Part shown: positions 10,186 to 20,092 of the stretch, piece by piece
Position numbering within the stretch: position 1 is the first letter of the stretch
How the letters are laid out: every line of letters starts with the position of its first letter
Source of the DNA: Pseudomonas saudiphocaensis
GTDB taxonomy: Bacteria; Pseudomonadota; Gammaproteobacteria; Pseudomonadales; Pseudomonadaceae
Reading direction: 5' to 3'
NCBI RefSeq assembly: GCF_000756775.1
Contig: NZ_CCSF01000001.1
Coordinates: forward strand, 3,410,001-3,474,000
Length of the DNA stretch: 64,000 bases
Translations under genes and position numbers: made by a program
Notes under the pieces: model-generated
Database searches by the model: none
Told to the model about the DNA's origin: nothing
What the model saw: only the letters and a program-made list of their open reading frames with translations

Positions 10186-10953
10186 ATGAGTGATGCAAAG
10201 CTGCAAACCGGGCAGGCTGCCGAGTCGGTCATTCAGATGCAGGGCGTGAACAAGTGGTTCGGCCAGTTCCACGTGCTCAAGGACATCGACCTGGAGGTCA
10301 CCCAGGGCGAGCGCATCGTGCTTTGCGGGCCGTCCGGCTCCGGTAAGTCCACCACCATTCGCTGCCTCAACCGGCTGGAGGAGCATCAGAAGGGGCGCAT
10401 CGTGATCAATGGCGTGGAGCTGACCAGCGACCTCAAGCATATCGAGACGGTGCGCAGCGAAGTCGGCATGGTGTTCCAGCATTTCAACCTGTTTCCGCAC
10501 CTGACCGTGCTGCAGAACTGCACCCTGGCGCCGATGTGGGTGCGCAAGATGCCCAGGCGCCAGGCCGAGGAAATCGCCATGGACTACCTGGAAAAGGTGC
10601 GCATTCCCGAGCAGGCCGACAAGTTTCCGGGGCAGCTCTCAGGCGGCCAGCAGCAGCGTGTGGCCATTGCTCGCGCGCTGTGCATGAAGCCGAAGATCAT
10701 GCTCTTCGACGAACCTACCTCGGCGCTGGACCCGGAGATGGTCAAGGAGGTGCTGGACACCATGATCCGCCTGGCCGAAAGCGGCATGACCATGCTCTGC
10801 GTGACCCACGAAATGGGCTTCGCGCGCACGGTGGCCGACCGGGTGATCTTTATGGACAAGGGCGAGATCGTCGAGCAGGCCGATCCGGAGGTGTTCTTCA
10901 GCAACCCGGTCAATGAGCGCACGAAACTGTTCTTGAGCCAGATATTGCACTAG
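10186..10953 (+). CDS. aapP: General L-amino-acid ABC transporter, ATPase AapP
   Basis: The protein has 255 residues and is a polar-amino-acid ABC ATPase. Walker A is GPSGSGKS, the Q loop is [14 protein letters not shown], the signature is LSGGQQQR, Walker B is [13 protein letters not shown], and the switch histidine is in VTHEMGF. It energises AapQM. The ATG follows GGAGAGG. It is the last gene of the operon; no strong terminator is seen before purL. Confidence 0.95.
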   Translation: MSDAKLQTGQAAESVIQMQGVNKWFGQFHVLKDIDLEVTQGERIVLCGPSGSGKSTTIRCLNRLEEHQKGRIVINGVELTSDLKHIETVRSEVGMVFQHFNLFPHLTVLQNCTLAPMWVRKMPRRQAEEIAMDYLEKVRIPEQADKFPGQLSGGQQQRVAIARALCMKPKIMLFDEPTSALDPEMVKEVLDTMIRLAESGMTMLCVTHEMGFARTVADRVIFMDKGEIVEQADPEVFFSNPVNERTKLFLSQILH

Positions 10954-11040
10954 CGGCAGCTCGGGGGACGCTTAACCGGCCCGGCGGTGGTTGTTAAAGA
11001 AACGACATCCGCCCTACGTCAGCTTACCGAGTGCACAGCC

Positions 11041-11070
11041 TTAGCCTCGGGCGCCGTCATGGGCTAGAAT
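11041..11070 (+). promoter_or_regulatory. Possible sigma-70 promoter of purL
   Basis: TTAGCC and TAGAAT are separated by 18 bases, 40 bases before the purL ATG. The -10 is good and the -35 is moderate. I did not see a clear PurR box. Confidence 0.4.
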
Positions 11071-11110
11071 ACGCGCCCCGACTGCTCCCCTCCTCGAGGC
11101 TGTTCCGACG

Positions 11111-14100
11111 ATGTTGATTCTGCGCGGCGCTCCCGCTCTTTCCGCTTTCCGTCACGGCAAGCTCCTGGCGCAACTGACCGAGAAGGTCCCTGCCGTAAGC
11201 GGCTTGTATGCCGAGTTTGCCCATTTCGCCGAAGTAACCGACACGCTGGATGCGGGTGAGCAGCAGGTTCTTGACCGGCTGTTGAAATACGGCCCGAGTG
11301 TGCCAGTTCAAGAGCCAGTCGGGCGGCTGTTCCTGGTGGTTCCGCGGTTCGGCACCATCTCGCCCTGGTCGAGCAAGGCCAGCGACATTGCCCACAACTG
11401 CGGTCTTGGCAAGATCCAGCGTCTGGAGCGCGGCATCGCTTTCTATGTGCAGGGCGAGCTTGACGCCGCCGCCGCACAGCAGATCGCCAACGCGCTGCAT
11501 GACCGCATGACGCAGACAGTGCTGGATCGTTTCGAAGATGCCGCCAACCTGTTCAGCCACGCCCAGCCCAAGCCGCTCACCGCAGTGGACGTTCTGGGTG
11601 GCGGCCGCGCCGCACTCGAAAAGGCTAACGTCGAGCTGGGGCTGGCGCTGGCTGATGACGAAATCGACTATCTGGTGACCAGCTTTGAAGGACTGGGGCG
11701 CAATCCTCACGACATCGAGCTGATGATGTTCGCCCAGGCCAACTCCGAGCATTGCCGGCACAAGATCTTCAATGCCAGCTGGGACATCGACGGCGAAAGC
11801 CAGGACAAGTCCCTGTTCGGCATGATCAAGAACACCTATCAGATGCACTCCGAAGGCGTGCTCTCTGCCTACAAGGACAACGCTTCGGTCATCGTCGGCC
11901 ACGAGGCCGGGCGTTTCTATCCGGATGCAGCGACCGGCGAATATGCTGCGCACCAACAACCGGTGCACATCCTGATGAAGGTGGAAACCCACAACCACCC
12001 GACCGCCATCGCTCCATTCCCTGGTGCCGCTACCGGCTCGGGCGGTGAGATTCGCGACGAAGGGGCTACCGGCCGTGGCTCCAAGCCCAAGGCTGGCCTG
12101 ACCGGCTTTACCGTTTCCAACCTGAACATCCCCGACTTCGAGCAGCCCTGGGAAAAGCCCTATGGCAAGCCCGAGCGCATCGTCACGCCGCTGGACATCA
12201 TGATCGAAGGCCCGCTGGGTGGCGCGGCGTTCAACAACGAATTCGGCCGTCCGGCGCTGGCCGGCTATTTCCGTACCTTCGAGCAGAGCGTCGAAACCCC
12301 GCGCGGTGAAGAGGTACGCGGCTACCACAAGCCGATCATGCTCGCCGGCGGCCTGGGCAATATCCGTGAAGATCATGTGCAGAAGGGCGAGATCTCGGTT
12401 GGCGGCAAGCTGATCGTGCTTGGCGGCCCAGCCATGCTGATCGGCCTGGGTGGCGGTGCAGCATCCTCCATGGCCACCGGTGCCAGCTCGGCGGATCTGG
12501 ACTTCGCCTCGGTACAACGCGACAACCCGGAAATGGAGCGCCGTTGCCAGGAAGTGATCGACCGCTGCTGGCAGCTGGGCGAGCAGAACCCGATCAAGTT
12601 CATTCACGACGTTGGCGCGGGCGGCCTGTCCAACGCCTTCCCGGAGCTGGTCAACGATGCCGGTCGTGGCGGTCGTTTCGAGCTGCGCAACATTCCCAAC
12701 GACGAACCCGGCATGGCGCCTCATGAGATCTGGTGTAACGAATCCCAGGAGCGCTACGTACTCTCCGTGGATGCCGCCGATTTCGAGCGCTTCAAGGCCA
12801 TCTGTGAGCGCGAGCGCTGCCCCTTCGCGGTAGTCGGCGAGGCTACCGAAGAACTGCACCTGACCGTCGCCGACAGCCATTTCGGCAACAAGCCGGTGGA
12901 CATGCCGCTCAACGTACTGCTCGGCAAAACCCCGCGTATGCACCGCAGTGCCACCCGCGAAGCCGAGCTTGGCGATGATTTCGGTGCGGCGTCTGTCTAC
13001 CTGGATGAAGCTGTTGGCCGAGTGCTGCGCCATCCGGCTGTCGCCAGCAAGAGCTTCCTGATCACCATCGGTGACCGCAGCATCACCGGTATGGTGGCGC
13101 GCGACCAGATGGTCGGTCCCTGGCAGGTGCCGGTGGCCGATTGTGCGGTGACTACCACCAGTTTTGACGTCAACACCGGCGAAGCCATGGCCATGGGCGA
13201 GCGCACTCCGCTGGCTCTGCTGGATGCCCCGGCCTCTGGCCGTATGGCGATTGGCGAGACGCTGACCAACCTCGCTGCCGCACGTATCGAAAAACTCTCC
13301 GACATCAAGCTTTCCGCCAACTGGATGGCCGCTGCCGGCCACCCCGGCGAAGATGCGCGGCTGTACGACACCGTGCGTGCGGTAGGCATGGAGCTTTGTC
13401 CGCAGCTGGGCCTGACCATTCCAGTGGGCAAAGACTCGATGTCGATGCAGACCCGCTGGGATGAAGAGGGCGCTGAGAAGAGCGTGACCTCACCCATGTC
13501 GCTGGTGGTGTCCGGTTTTGCGCCGGTAGTCGATGTGCGTCAGACCCTGACCCCGCAACTGCGCCTGGACAAGGGCGCCACCGACCTGATCCTGATCGAC
13601 CTGGGGCGCGGCCAGAACCGCATGGGCGGCTCGATCCTCGCGCAGGTGTACGGCAAGCTCGGGCGCCAGGCGCCGGACGTCGATGATGCCGAAGACCTGC
13701 AAGCCTTCTTCGCGGTGATTCAGGGCCTGAACAGCGATGGTCTGTTGCAGGCCTACCATGACCGTTCCGATGGCGGTCTGCTGACCACCGTTCTGGAAAT
13801 GGCCTTCGCTGGTCACTGCGGGCTGAACCTGAGCCTCGACGGCCTGCTCGGCGATGCCGATGAAATCCCCGCGCTGCTATTCAACGAAGAGCTTGGCGCT
13901 GTCATTCAGGTGCGACAGGACGATACCGAAATCGTACTGGCCCAGTTCAGTGCAGCCGGCCTTGGCGACTGCGTGGCGGTGATTGGCCAGCCGGCCAACA
14001 ATGGCTACATCTCGATCCGCCTAGCCGGCAACGAGGTATTCAGTGGCGACCGTCGCCTGCTGCAGCAGCAGTGGAGCGAAACCAGCTACCGCATTCAGCG

Positions 14101-15007
14101 TCTGCGCGACAACGTCGATTGTGCCGACCAGGAATTCGATGCGCTGCTGGACGAAGACAATCCCGGCCTCAGCGTGAAGCTCAGCTTCGATGTCAACGAA
14201 GACATCGCTGCACCCTACATCAAGCGTGGTGTGCGTCCGAAAGTGGCAGTGCTGCGCGAGCAGGGCGTCAACGGCCAGGTGGAAATGGCCGCGGCCTTCG
14301 ACCGCGCCGGCTTTGCCGCGGTGGACGTGCATATGAGCGATATCCTCGCTGGCCGTATCAGCCTGGAAGACTTCAAGGGCCTGGTGGCCTGCGGTGGTTT
14401 CTCCTACGGCGACGTGCTCGGAGCCGGCGAAGGCTGGGCCAAGTCGATTCTGTTCAACGCCCGTGCCCGTGAGGGTTTCCAGACCTTCTTCGAGCGCAGC
14501 GACAGCTTCGCCCTCGGCGTGTGCAACGGCTGCCAGATGATGAGCAACTTGCACGAGCTGGTCCCCGGCAGCGAATCCTGGCCGCACTTCGTGCGCAACC
14601 GCTCGGAGCAGTTCGAGGCGCGTGTGGCCATGGTTCAGGTGCAGGAGTCGCCGTCGATCTTCCTTCAGGGCATGGCTGGCTCGCGCCTGCCGATCGCCAT
14701 CGCCCACGGCGAAGGGCATGCCGAGTTTGCCAGCGAGCTTGCGCTGCATGCAGCGGATCGTTCCGGCACCGTAGCCCTGCGCTACGTGGACAATTACGGC
14801 AAGGTGACCGAACGCTACCCGGCCAACCCCAATGGTTCGCCACTGGGGATTACCGGCCTGACCAATAGCGACGGGCGCGTGACTATCATGATGCCTCACC
14901 CGGAGCGGGTCTTCCGTGCTGTGACCAATTCCTGGCGTCCTGATGAGTGGCAGGAGGACGGCGGCTGGATGCGCATGTTCCGCAATGCCCGGGTGTGGGT
15001 GGACTAA
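11111..15007 (+). CDS. purL: Phosphoribosylformylglycinamidine synthase (large single-chain type)
   Basis: PurL converts FGAR, glutamine and ATP to FGAM in step four of purine synthesis. The protein has 1298 residues, the proteobacterial single-chain form. It has an N-terminal PurS-like domain, two AIRS-like halves ([21 protein letters not shown] in the first), and a C-terminal glutaminase with nucleophile C1138 in GVCNGCQMM and H1263/E1265 in PHPERVFR. Those positions match Salmonella C1135/H1260/E1262 with a constant shift of three. A clear terminator follows. The purine gene purT lies about 2.8 kb further on but in a separate unit. Confidence 0.98.
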   Translation: MLILRGAPALSAFRHGKLLAQLTEKVPAVSGLYAEFAHFAEVTDTLDAGEQQVLDRLLKYGPSVPVQEPVGRLFLVVPRFGTISPWSSKASDIAHNCGLGKIQRLERGIAFYVQGELDAAAAQQIANALHDRMTQTVLDRFEDAANLFSHAQPKPLTAVDVLGGGRAALEKANVELGLALADDEIDYLVTSFEGLGRNPHDIELMMFAQANSEHCRHKIFNASWDIDGESQDKSLFGMIKNTYQMHSEGVLSAYKDNASVIVGHEAGRFYPDAATGEYAAHQQPVHILMKVETHNHPTAIAPFPGAATGSGGEIRDEGATGRGSKPKAGLTGFTVSNLNIPDFEQPWEKPYGKPERIVTPLDIMIEGPLGGAAFNNEFGRPALAGYFRTFEQSVETPRGEEVRGYHKPIMLAGGLGNIREDHVQKGEISVGGKLIVLGGPAMLIGLGGGAASSMATGASSADLDFASVQRDNPEMERRCQEVIDRCWQLGEQNPIKFIHDVGAGGLSNAFPELVNDAGRGGRFELRNIPNDEPGMAPHEIWCNESQERYVLSVDAADFERFKAICERERCPFAVVGEATEELHLTVADSHFGNKPVDMPLNVLLGKTPRMHRSATREAELGDDFGAASVYLDEAVGRVLRHPAVASKSFLITIGDRSITGMVARDQMVGPWQVPVADCAVTTTSFDVNTGEAMAMGERTPLALLDAPASGRMAIGETLTNLAAARIEKLSDIKLSANWMAAAGHPGEDARLYDTVRAVGMELCPQLGLTIPVGKDSMSMQTRWDEEGAEKSVTSPMSLVVSGFAPVVDVRQTLTPQLRLDKGATDLILIDLGRGQNRMGGSILAQVYGKLGRQAPDVDDAEDLQAFFAVIQGLNSDGLLQAYHDRSDGGLLTTVLEMAFAGHCGLNLSLDGLLGDADEIPALLFNEELGAVIQVRQDDTEIVLAQFSAAGLGDCVAVIGQPANNGYISIRLAGNEVFSGDRRLLQQQWSETSYRIQRLRDNVDCADQEFDALLDEDNPGLSVKLSFDVNEDIAAPYIKRGVRPKVAVLREQGVNGQVEMAAAFDRAGFAAVDVHMSDILAGRISLEDFKGLVACGGFSYGDVLGAGEGWAKSILFNARAREGFQTFFERSDSFALGVCNGCQMMSNLHELVPGSESWPHFVRNRSEQFEARVAMVQVQESPSIFLQGMAGSRLPIAIAHGEGHAEFASELALHAADRSGTVALRYVDNYGKVTERYPANPNGSPLGITGLTNSDGRVTIMMPHPERVFRAVTNSWRPDEWQEDGGWMRMFRNARVWVD

Positions 15008-15028
15008 GGCCGGCCCTGTTGCAGTCGA

Positions 15029-15061
15029 AGCCCGGCAGCGTGAAAGCGCTCCGGGCTTTTT
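15029..15061 (+). terminator. Rho-independent terminator of purL
   Basis: AGCCCGG pairs with CCGGGCT, with an inner AGCG/CGCT extension, followed by TTTTTC. It begins about 20 bases after the purL stop. Confidence 0.85.
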
Positions 15062-15194
15062 CGTGGCCGCTGCGCTGAACCAGCTAATGGCAGCAGCGTC
15101 CTATATTGACCCGCAGCAGGGAGTGTCGGGCCTGCTTTTGGAACACTTGCGGCCTTTTTAATGAGCAGCCTGCAAAGCTTTCATGGAGATACTG

Positions 15195-15512
15195 ATGTAC
15201 AAGCTCTGTTTTTATGTGCCCGAGAGCCATCTGGAAGAGGTCAAGGACGCTGTGTTTGCCGCAGGTGGCGGGCGCATCGGTGACTATGACCGCTGCAGCT
15301 GGCAGGTACTTGGGCGTGGTCAGTATCGACCACTGGAAGGCAGTCAGCCGTTTCTTGGCCAGGAGAACCAGGTGCAGCTGGTTTCGGAGTGGAAAGTGGA
15401 GCTGGTCGTCGCCGACGAGCTGATCCACGACTGCGTCAAGGCGCTCAAGCAGGCACACCCCTATGAAACGCCGGCTTTCGATGTCTGGCGGCTGTCGGAT
15501 ATGGTTTTCTGA
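15195..15512 (+). CDS. NIF3/YqfO-insert-like small protein
   Basis: The protein has 105 residues and reads MYKLCFYVPESHLEEVKDAVF, GGGRIGDYDRCSWQVLG and HPYETPAFDVW. This matches the PII/CutA-like insert domain of NIF3-family proteins (YqfO), which occurs as a stand-alone protein in gammaproteobacteria. The fold suggests a ligand- or metal-binding trimer; no function is established. The ATG is chosen because GGAGA sits seven bases ahead; another ATG four codons earlier has no such site. It lies alone downstream of the purL terminator. Confidence 0.8.
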   Translation: MYKLCFYVPESHLEEVKDAVFAAGGGRIGDYDRCSWQVLGRGQYRPLEGSQPFLGQENQVQLVSEWKVELVVADELIHDCVKALKQAHPYETPAFDVWRLSDMVF

Positions 15513-15633
15513 ACGCAGAACAACCAGAGCTCATTCGGGTTGTTGCATCACATGCTTTTGCGCGAGGCAGATGCTTTTTGTAGGGGCGGGCTTGCGAGCT
15601 TTGGACGGCCACCGGGATGGAAAACAAAGGCTC

Positions 15634-15647
15634 GTGGACAAGTCCGC
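15634..15647. repeat. Short palindromic repeat, copy of the element at 2417
   Basis: GTGGACAAGTCCGC differs from the first copy by one base. It sits in a non-coding gap (15513-15679) that also contains TTGTAGGGGCGGGCTTGCGAG near 15579, another Pseudomonas-type dispersed repeat motif. Confidence 0.45.
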
Positions 15648-15679
15648 TTCGGCTCCTGAGCTAGCCGACGGCCCGGGCC

Positions 15680-16183
15680 CTACGGCCTGATTTCGATCAG
15701 CGTGCCGTCTTTCACCAGGTTCCACACCTCGCGCATATCGTCGTTCTTCAAGGCAATACAGCCCTCGGTCCAGTCGAGGGTGTGGAAGAACCACTCGGGG
15801 TATTCCTCATCCAGCGGGGTGCCGTGCAGCATGATCATGCTTCCGGGAGAGGAAATGCCTTCGCTACGAGCACGGGCCAGGTCCCGGGCGTTGGGGTAGG
15901 AGATGTGCATCGCCAGGTTGAATTTGTCCGAGGTCTTGCGCCAATCGATCCAGTACAACCCTTCTGGTGTACGTTGATCACCTTCGCGTTGTTTGGGGCC
16001 GGGCTGCTTGCCAAGCGAAACGCGATAGCTTTTCAGCGGGACACCGCGGCTGAGCAGATATAGCTGGCGCTCCGATTTGACTACCAGAACCTTGTCGATA
16101 AAAGCGCCCTCCAAAGTCGGTGTGGCCGACGCATGCGACAGCAGGGAAAAGGAGAGGCAGACAATCGCTAACAGCCAGCGCAT
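15680..16183 (-). CDS. L,D-transpeptidase family (YkuD domain) exported protein
   Basis: The protein has 167 residues. A signal peptide (MRWLLAIVCLSFSLLSHASA) precedes a YkuD domain with DKVLVVKSERQLYLL near the start. The active-site block runs from MIMLHGTPLDEEYPEWF to DWTEGCIAL, giving the conserved His and the catalytic Cys. Such enzymes make 3-3 peptidoglycan cross-links or attach lipoproteins to peptidoglycan; the single small domain leaves the exact reaction open. The start is the ATG before the signal peptide, with AGGAAA about nine bases ahead. A longer frame would add 18 residues that do not look like part of the family. Confidence 0.88.
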   Translation of the reverse strand: MRWLLAIVCLSFSLLSHASATPTLEGAFIDKVLVVKSERQLYLLSRGVPLKSYRVSLGKQPGPKQREGDQRTPEGLYWIDWRKTSDKFNLAMHISYPNARDLARARSEGISSPGSMIMLHGTPLDEEYPEWFFHTLDWTEGCIALKNDDMREVWNLVKDGTLIEIRP

Positions 16184-16325
16184 TCGATGTTTTCCTGGGG
16201 TGTGTTGTGTGCCACAGCAGATATTGTCAGGCGCCACGCTGGTCGGTGGCCTGAGGTCGGCGAGGGGCTATTCTAGGGGCTTTTCCCGCTCCGCTGCGAG
16301 CGCTGTTGTGCGGCGCAGAGCCGGT

Positions 16326-16436
16326 TTACCGGTTGCGGTGGTGGCTGCTGACATAGCTTCTTTTGACCTTGGCCGTCTTGGGCGCCTCGTTGATCCATGC
16401 CATGATGTTGGACAAATACGCAAAGAGATTTTTCAT
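16326..16436 (-). CDS. Candidate 36-residue basic microprotein overlapping the nudix start
   Basis: The minus strand reads [19 protein letters not shown], then KTAKVKRSYVSSHHRNR. It has a GGAGA ribosome site 12 bases ahead, a hydrophobic/amphipathic first half and a strongly basic tail. Its ATG overlaps the ATG of the oppositely directed nudix gene, so each gene's promoter would fall within the other. GC-rich third positions are moderate. I do not recognise a family. Chance is possible in a frame this short. Confidence 0.3.
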   Translation of the reverse strand: MKNLFAYLSNIMAWINEAPKTAKVKRSYVSSHHRNR

Positions 16437-17049
16437 GCTGGACACTATTCTCCGACGAGTGCGTGACTATTCCCCGCACCTTCTGGAGCCGGAAGGCCGC
16501 TTGCCAGAAGCAGCGGTGCTGATGCCGGTAACCCGCAGCGAAACGCCCGAATTGGTGCTTACGTTGCGAGCCAGCGGGCTGTCTACACATGGCGGCGAAG
16601 TGGCATTTCCGGGTGGTCGCCGCGACCCTGAAGATGGTGATCTGGCGCAAACCGCTCTGCGCGAGGCCGAGGAGGAAGTTGGGCTGGCGCCGGGTATGGT
16701 CGAGATCGTTGGGCCGCTCAGCAGCGTCATTTCCCTGCATGGCATCCACGTCACGCCCTATGTCGGCATCGTGCCGGACTTTGTCGAGTACCGCGCCAAC
16801 GATGCGGAAATTGCCTCGGTGTTTTCCGTACCTCTGGATTTCTTCTGTCACGACCCACGCGAGTTCACGCATCGTATCGATTACCAGGGCGGCGCCTGGT
16901 ATGTCCCTTCTTATCGTTATGGCGAATATCAAATCTGGGGGCTGACGGCGATCATGATCGTCGAGCTGGTCAACCTGGTGTACGACGCCGGTATCGAATT
17001 GCGACAGGCGCCGGCTTCCTATATCCATCTAACAAAAAACAAGAGGTAA
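16435..17049 (+). CDS. Nudix hydrolase, CoA pyrophosphatase (NudL) type
   Basis: The protein has 204 residues. The nudix box reads [25 protein letters not shown]. Immediately before it, [18 protein letters not shown] is the NuCoA motif that marks CoA-diphosphate hydrolases. Such enzymes cleave CoA or acyl-CoA to phosphopantetheine and 3',5'-ADP. The ATG giving MLDTILRRV is chosen by family length; the longer open frame upstream is anti-sense noise. The gamma carbonic anhydrase gene follows four bases after the stop, so they form one unit with DUF1289. Confidence 0.88.
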   Translation: MLDTILRRVRDYSPHLLEPEGRLPEAAVLMPVTRSETPELVLTLRASGLSTHGGEVAFPGGRRDPEDGDLAQTALREAEEEVGLAPGMVEIVGPLSSVISLHGIHVTPYVGIVPDFVEYRANDAEIASVFSVPLDFFCHDPREFTHRIDYQGGAWYVPSYRYGEYQIWGLTAIMIVELVNLVYDAGIELRQAPASYIHLTKNKR

Positions 17050-17053
17050 GCCT

Positions 17054-17578
17054 GTGAAATATCGTCTTGGCGAGTCCCGAGTTGAAACTCATCCCGAGAG
17101 CTGGGCTGCACCCGGCGCCACCTTGATCGGCAAGATTCGTCTCGATGCCGGTGCCAGCGTCTGGTTCGGCGCGGTACTGCGGGGCGACAATGAGTTGATC
17201 CATATCGGCGAGAACAGCAACGTCCAGGACGGAAGCGTGCTGCATACCGATATGGGCCATCCGCTGACGCTCGGCACCGGCGTTACCGTAGGCCACAACG
17301 CCATGCTGCACGGCTGCGAAGTGGGCGATTACAGCTTGATTGGCATCAACGCCGTGATTCTCAACGGAGCGAAGATCGGCCGCTACTGCATCATCGGCGC
17401 CAATACCCTGATCCCGGAAGGCAAGGTTATTCCCGACGGCTCGCTGGTAGTCGGTTCGCCCGGCAAAGTGGTGCGTGAGCTGACCGAGGAGCAGAAGAAA
17501 ATGCTCGAAGCCAGTGCCGCGCATTACGTGCAGAACGCTCAGCGCTATGCGCGCGAGTTGGTGGAGCAGAACGATTGA
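17054..17578 (+). CDS. Gamma-class carbonic anhydrase-like hexapeptide-repeat protein (YrdA type)
   Basis: The protein has 174 residues with left-handed beta-helix hexapeptide repeats along most of its length. The three zinc-ligand histidines of the gamma carbonic anhydrase family are at H64 (VLHTD), H81 and H86 ([10 protein letters not shown]). The start codon is GTG. YrdA-like proteins have the fold and metal site, but carbonic anhydrase activity is not shown for all. Its stop overlaps the TTG start of the DUF1289 gene. Confidence 0.88.
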   Translation: MKYRLGESRVETHPESWAAPGATLIGKIRLDAGASVWFGAVLRGDNELIHIGENSNVQDGSVLHTDMGHPLTLGTGVTVGHNAMLHGCEVGDYSLIGINAVILNGAKIGRYCIIGANTLIPEGKVIPDGSLVVGSPGKVVRELTEEQKKMLEASAAHYVQNAQRYARELVEQND

Positions 17579-17772
17579 GTTCTGAAACGAGCGAGAAGCC
17601 GGTTGCTTCGCCCTGCGTGAGCATCTGTGCCTTGGACGAGACGGACATCTGTATCGGCTGCCAGCGGAATGTCGACGAGATCATTCGCTGGAGCCGGCTG
17701 AACAACACTGAGCGGCGTGAAGTGTTGCAGCGCTGTCATGAGCGGGCCCGCGAGCGTGGTCAGCTGTTGTAA
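17575..17772 (+). CDS. DUF1289 small cysteine-rich protein
   Basis: The protein has 65 residues with [20 protein letters not shown], the four-cysteine DUF1289 signature, followed by a helical basic tail. The only start giving the full domain is TTG, which overlaps the previous stop (TTGA) and has GGAG ten bases ahead. The cysteines probably bind a metal; no function is established. Transcription is coupled to the gamma carbonic anhydrase gene. Confidence 0.82.
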   Translation: MSSETSEKPVASPCVSICALDETDICIGCQRNVDEIIRWSRLNNTERREVLQRCHERARERGQLL

Positions 17773-17799
17773 ACATCAAATTTGCTAATGAGGAATTCC

Positions 17800-18981
17800 A
17801 TGCCACGTATCGGCACTCCGCTGTCTGCCAGCGCTGTTCGCGTTCTGCTGTGTGGCTCCGGCGAACTGGGCAAGGAACTGGTGATCGAGCTGCAACGCCT
17901 GGGCGTTGAGGTGATCGCCGTGGATCGCTACGCCGGCGCGCCGGCCATGCAGGTCGCGCACCGTCATCATGTCATCGACATGCTCGATGGCGCAGCGTTG
18001 CGGGCGATCATTGAGCTGGAAAAGCCGCACTACATCGTTCCTGAGATTGAGGCCATTGCCACCGCGACGCTGGTCGAGCTGGAAGCCGAAGGCTTTACCG
18101 TGATTCCCACCGCGCGCGCCGCGCAGCTGACCATGAACCGTGAGGGCATCCGCCGTCTGGCCGCTGAAGAGCTGGGATTGCCGACCTCGCCCTATCGCTT
18201 TGCCGACTCCTTGGAAGATTGCCGCAGCGCCGTGCTGGCCATCGGTTTTCCATGCCTGATCAAGCCGGTGATGAGCTCGTCCGGCAAGGGTCAGTCGATA
18301 CTGCGCAGTGAGGCGGATATCGAGACCGCCTGGAACTACGCCCAGGCGGGTGGGCGTGCCGGCAGGGGGCGGGTGATCGTCGAGGGCTTTATCGACTTCG
18401 ATTACGAAATTACCCTGCTGGCGGTTCGTCATGCCGGTGGCACCACATTCTGTCAGCCGGTCGGGCATCGCCAGGAAAAAGGTGATTACCAGGAGTCTTG
18501 GCAGCCCCAGTCGATGACTGCGGGCGCCATGGCCGAGGCCGAGCGCATTGCCCTGTCAGTCACCGAGGCCCTGGGTGGGCGGGGTGTTTTTGGTGTCGAG
18601 CTATTCGTCAAGGGCGATCAGGTGTGGTTCTGCGAGATTTCTCCGCGGCCCCACGATACCGGACTGGTGACGCTGGTATCCCAGGATCTGTCCGAATTCG
18701 CCCTGCATGCGCGGGCCATTCTTGGTCTGCCGATTCCGGCCATCCGCCAGTTCGGCCCATCGGCCTCTGCGGTGGTGCTGGTGGAGGGCGAGAGCAGGCA
18801 GGTCAGCTTTGGCAACCTGTCTGCTGCGCTGGCTGAGCCGGATGCCGCACTGCGCCTGTTCGGTAAGCCCGAGGTCAGTGGCCAGCGGCGCATGGGCGTT
18901 GCCCTGGCGCGTGATGAGTCCATCGAGGCTGCCCGTGCGAAGGCGTTGCGGGCGGCAGAGGCAGTCGATATTCAGCTGTAA
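17800..18981 (+). CDS. purT: Formate-dependent phosphoribosylglycinamide formyltransferase
   Basis: PurT makes formyl-GAR from GAR, formate and ATP, an alternative to the folate-dependent PurN step. The protein has 393 residues with an ATP-grasp fold: N-terminal [13 protein letters not shown], the ATP-binding [12 protein letters not shown] loop, and [15 protein letters not shown], the family signature. The ATG giving MPRIGTPLS matches E. coli PurT-like starts and has GAGG nine bases ahead. It lies 27 bases after DUF1289 and could share its transcript. Confidence 0.96.
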   Translation: MPRIGTPLSASAVRVLLCGSGELGKELVIELQRLGVEVIAVDRYAGAPAMQVAHRHHVIDMLDGAALRAIIELEKPHYIVPEIEAIATATLVELEAEGFTVIPTARAAQLTMNREGIRRLAAEELGLPTSPYRFADSLEDCRSAVLAIGFPCLIKPVMSSSGKGQSILRSEADIETAWNYAQAGGRAGRGRVIVEGFIDFDYEITLLAVRHAGGTTFCQPVGHRQEKGDYQESWQPQSMTAGAMAEAERIALSVTEALGGRGVFGVELFVKGDQVWFCEISPRPHDTGLVTLVSQDLSEFALHARAILGLPIPAIRQFGPSASAVVLVEGESRQVSFGNLSAALAEPDAALRLFGKPEVSGQRRMGVALARDESIEAARAKALRAAEAVDIQL

Positions 18982-19019
18982 CTGGCTGGATGGCGAGAGT
19001 ATAGGCTCGGGCCTGCATC

Positions 19020-19056
19020 CTCCTATTCGCCTGGAGAATTTCCAAGCGGATAGGAG
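19020..19056. terminator. Long hairpin between convergent purT and ypjD
   Basis: CTCCTATTCGC pairs with GCGGATAGGAG (one G-U), and TGGA/TCCA extend it inward. There is no T run. It may act as a bidirectional terminator or a stable 3' end for both mRNAs. Confidence 0.5.
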
Positions 19057-19077
19057 GGAGATTCGCAGCGATTGCTT

Positions 19078-19878
19078 TTAGATATGCAGGATAAATTCGC
19101 GAACCAGTTTGCTGCCGAAGTAGGCAAGCATCAGCAGGCAGAAGCCCGCTAGCGTCCAGCGAATGGCTTTGTAGCCGCGCCAGCCGAGACGGTGGCGACC
19201 CCACAGCAGCAGGCCGAAAACGATCCAGGCAACCACCGAGAGCAGCGTCTTGTGGACCAGATGCTGCGCGAACAGGTTGTCGAGAAACAGCCAGCCGGTG
19301 AGCAGCGAGGCCGATAGCAGTATCCAGCCAGCCAGGAGGAAGCCGAACAGCAGGGTTTCCATCGTTTGCAACGGTGGGAAGTTCTTGATCAGTCCTGACG
19401 GGTGCTTGTGCCGGAGATGGTGATCCTGCAGAAGCAGCAGCAGAGACTGGAATACGGCGATGGTGAGCATCCCGTAGGCCAGGATGGAGAAAAGAATGTG
19501 CGCAAGAATGCCCGGATCGCCGTTGATGGCCGGCGCCGTGCCGGAGGGGGCGAACTGGGCGAAAAGTACCGCCAGACAACTTAGCGGGAATAACAGCAGC
19601 AGCAGGTTCTCCACCGGCATGCGAGACAGCGCGAGCAGGATCAGCAGCGTTACTGCCGCTGCGATCAGGCTTGAGGCGGTAAAGAAATCCAGGTGCAGGC
19701 CGCTGGGCGAAAGCAGCTGAATGAAAAGGCTCACGCTGTGGGCGATCAATGCCAGCACGCCGATGGCGGCCAACAGGCGTTTGTCCGGCGTCGCTTGTTG
19801 CGCCAGTCGCAGGCCCTGATATCCGGTTATGCCAGCGTAGAGACAGGCGGCAGCCAGGCTCGGTAGCAAAGGGTGCAT
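19078..19878 (-). CDS. ypjD: CcsA/YpjD-family inner-membrane protein
   Basis: The protein has 266 residues and eight hydrophobic segments. HILFSILAYGMLTIA and the later SLLTGWLFLD and HKTLLSVVAWIVFGLLLWGR segments, with histidines in the membrane helices, are typical of the cytochrome c assembly (CcsA/CcmC) domain as found in YpjD. YpjD sits next to ffh in many gammaproteobacteria, as here, where it is divergent from ffh. A haem-handling role is inferred from the family; direct evidence is thin. Confidence 0.88.
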   Translation of the reverse strand: MHPLLPSLAAACLYAGITGYQGLRLAQQATPDKRLLAAIGVLALIAHSVSLFIQLLSPSGLHLDFFTASSLIAAAVTLLILLALSRMPVENLLLLLFPLSCLAVLFAQFAPSGTAPAINGDPGILAHILFSILAYGMLTIAVFQSLLLLLQDHHLRHKHPSGLIKNFPPLQTMETLLFGFLLAGWILLSASLLTGWLFLDNLFAQHLVHKTLLSVVAWIVFGLLLWGRHRLGWRGYKAIRWTLAGFCLLMLAYFGSKLVREFILHI

Positions 19879-20048
19879 AGTCTTTTAACAGGCTCGAAAG
19901 TTGCTGAGTGTGGCACAAACCCCTGAGCTTCAAAAGCACAGGGGAAGGGCGCGATTGTCGCTGTATCCGACACTCGCTACCGTGCATGGTTTGGCTATCT
20001 ATACCAATAGCGGCGATGATGGGGTACCGGCGCAGGCTCCGCAGCTTC

Positions 20049-20054
20049 TATAAT
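20049..20054 (+). promoter_or_regulatory. Probable -10 element of the ffh promoter
   Basis: A perfect TATAAT lies 38 bases before the ffh ATG. The -35 position (ACCGGC at 17-base spacing) is poor, so an extended or activator-helped promoter is possible. Confidence 0.45.
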
Positions 20055-20092
20055 CGCGCCCCTTAACCACATTTCAGCGTGGAAAACGGCTC

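Noticed and set aside
11057-13342. A 761-codon open frame antisense to purL
   Set aside because: It is a by-product of high third-position GC in purL, has no domain motif and no ribosome site, while purL has full-length family matches.
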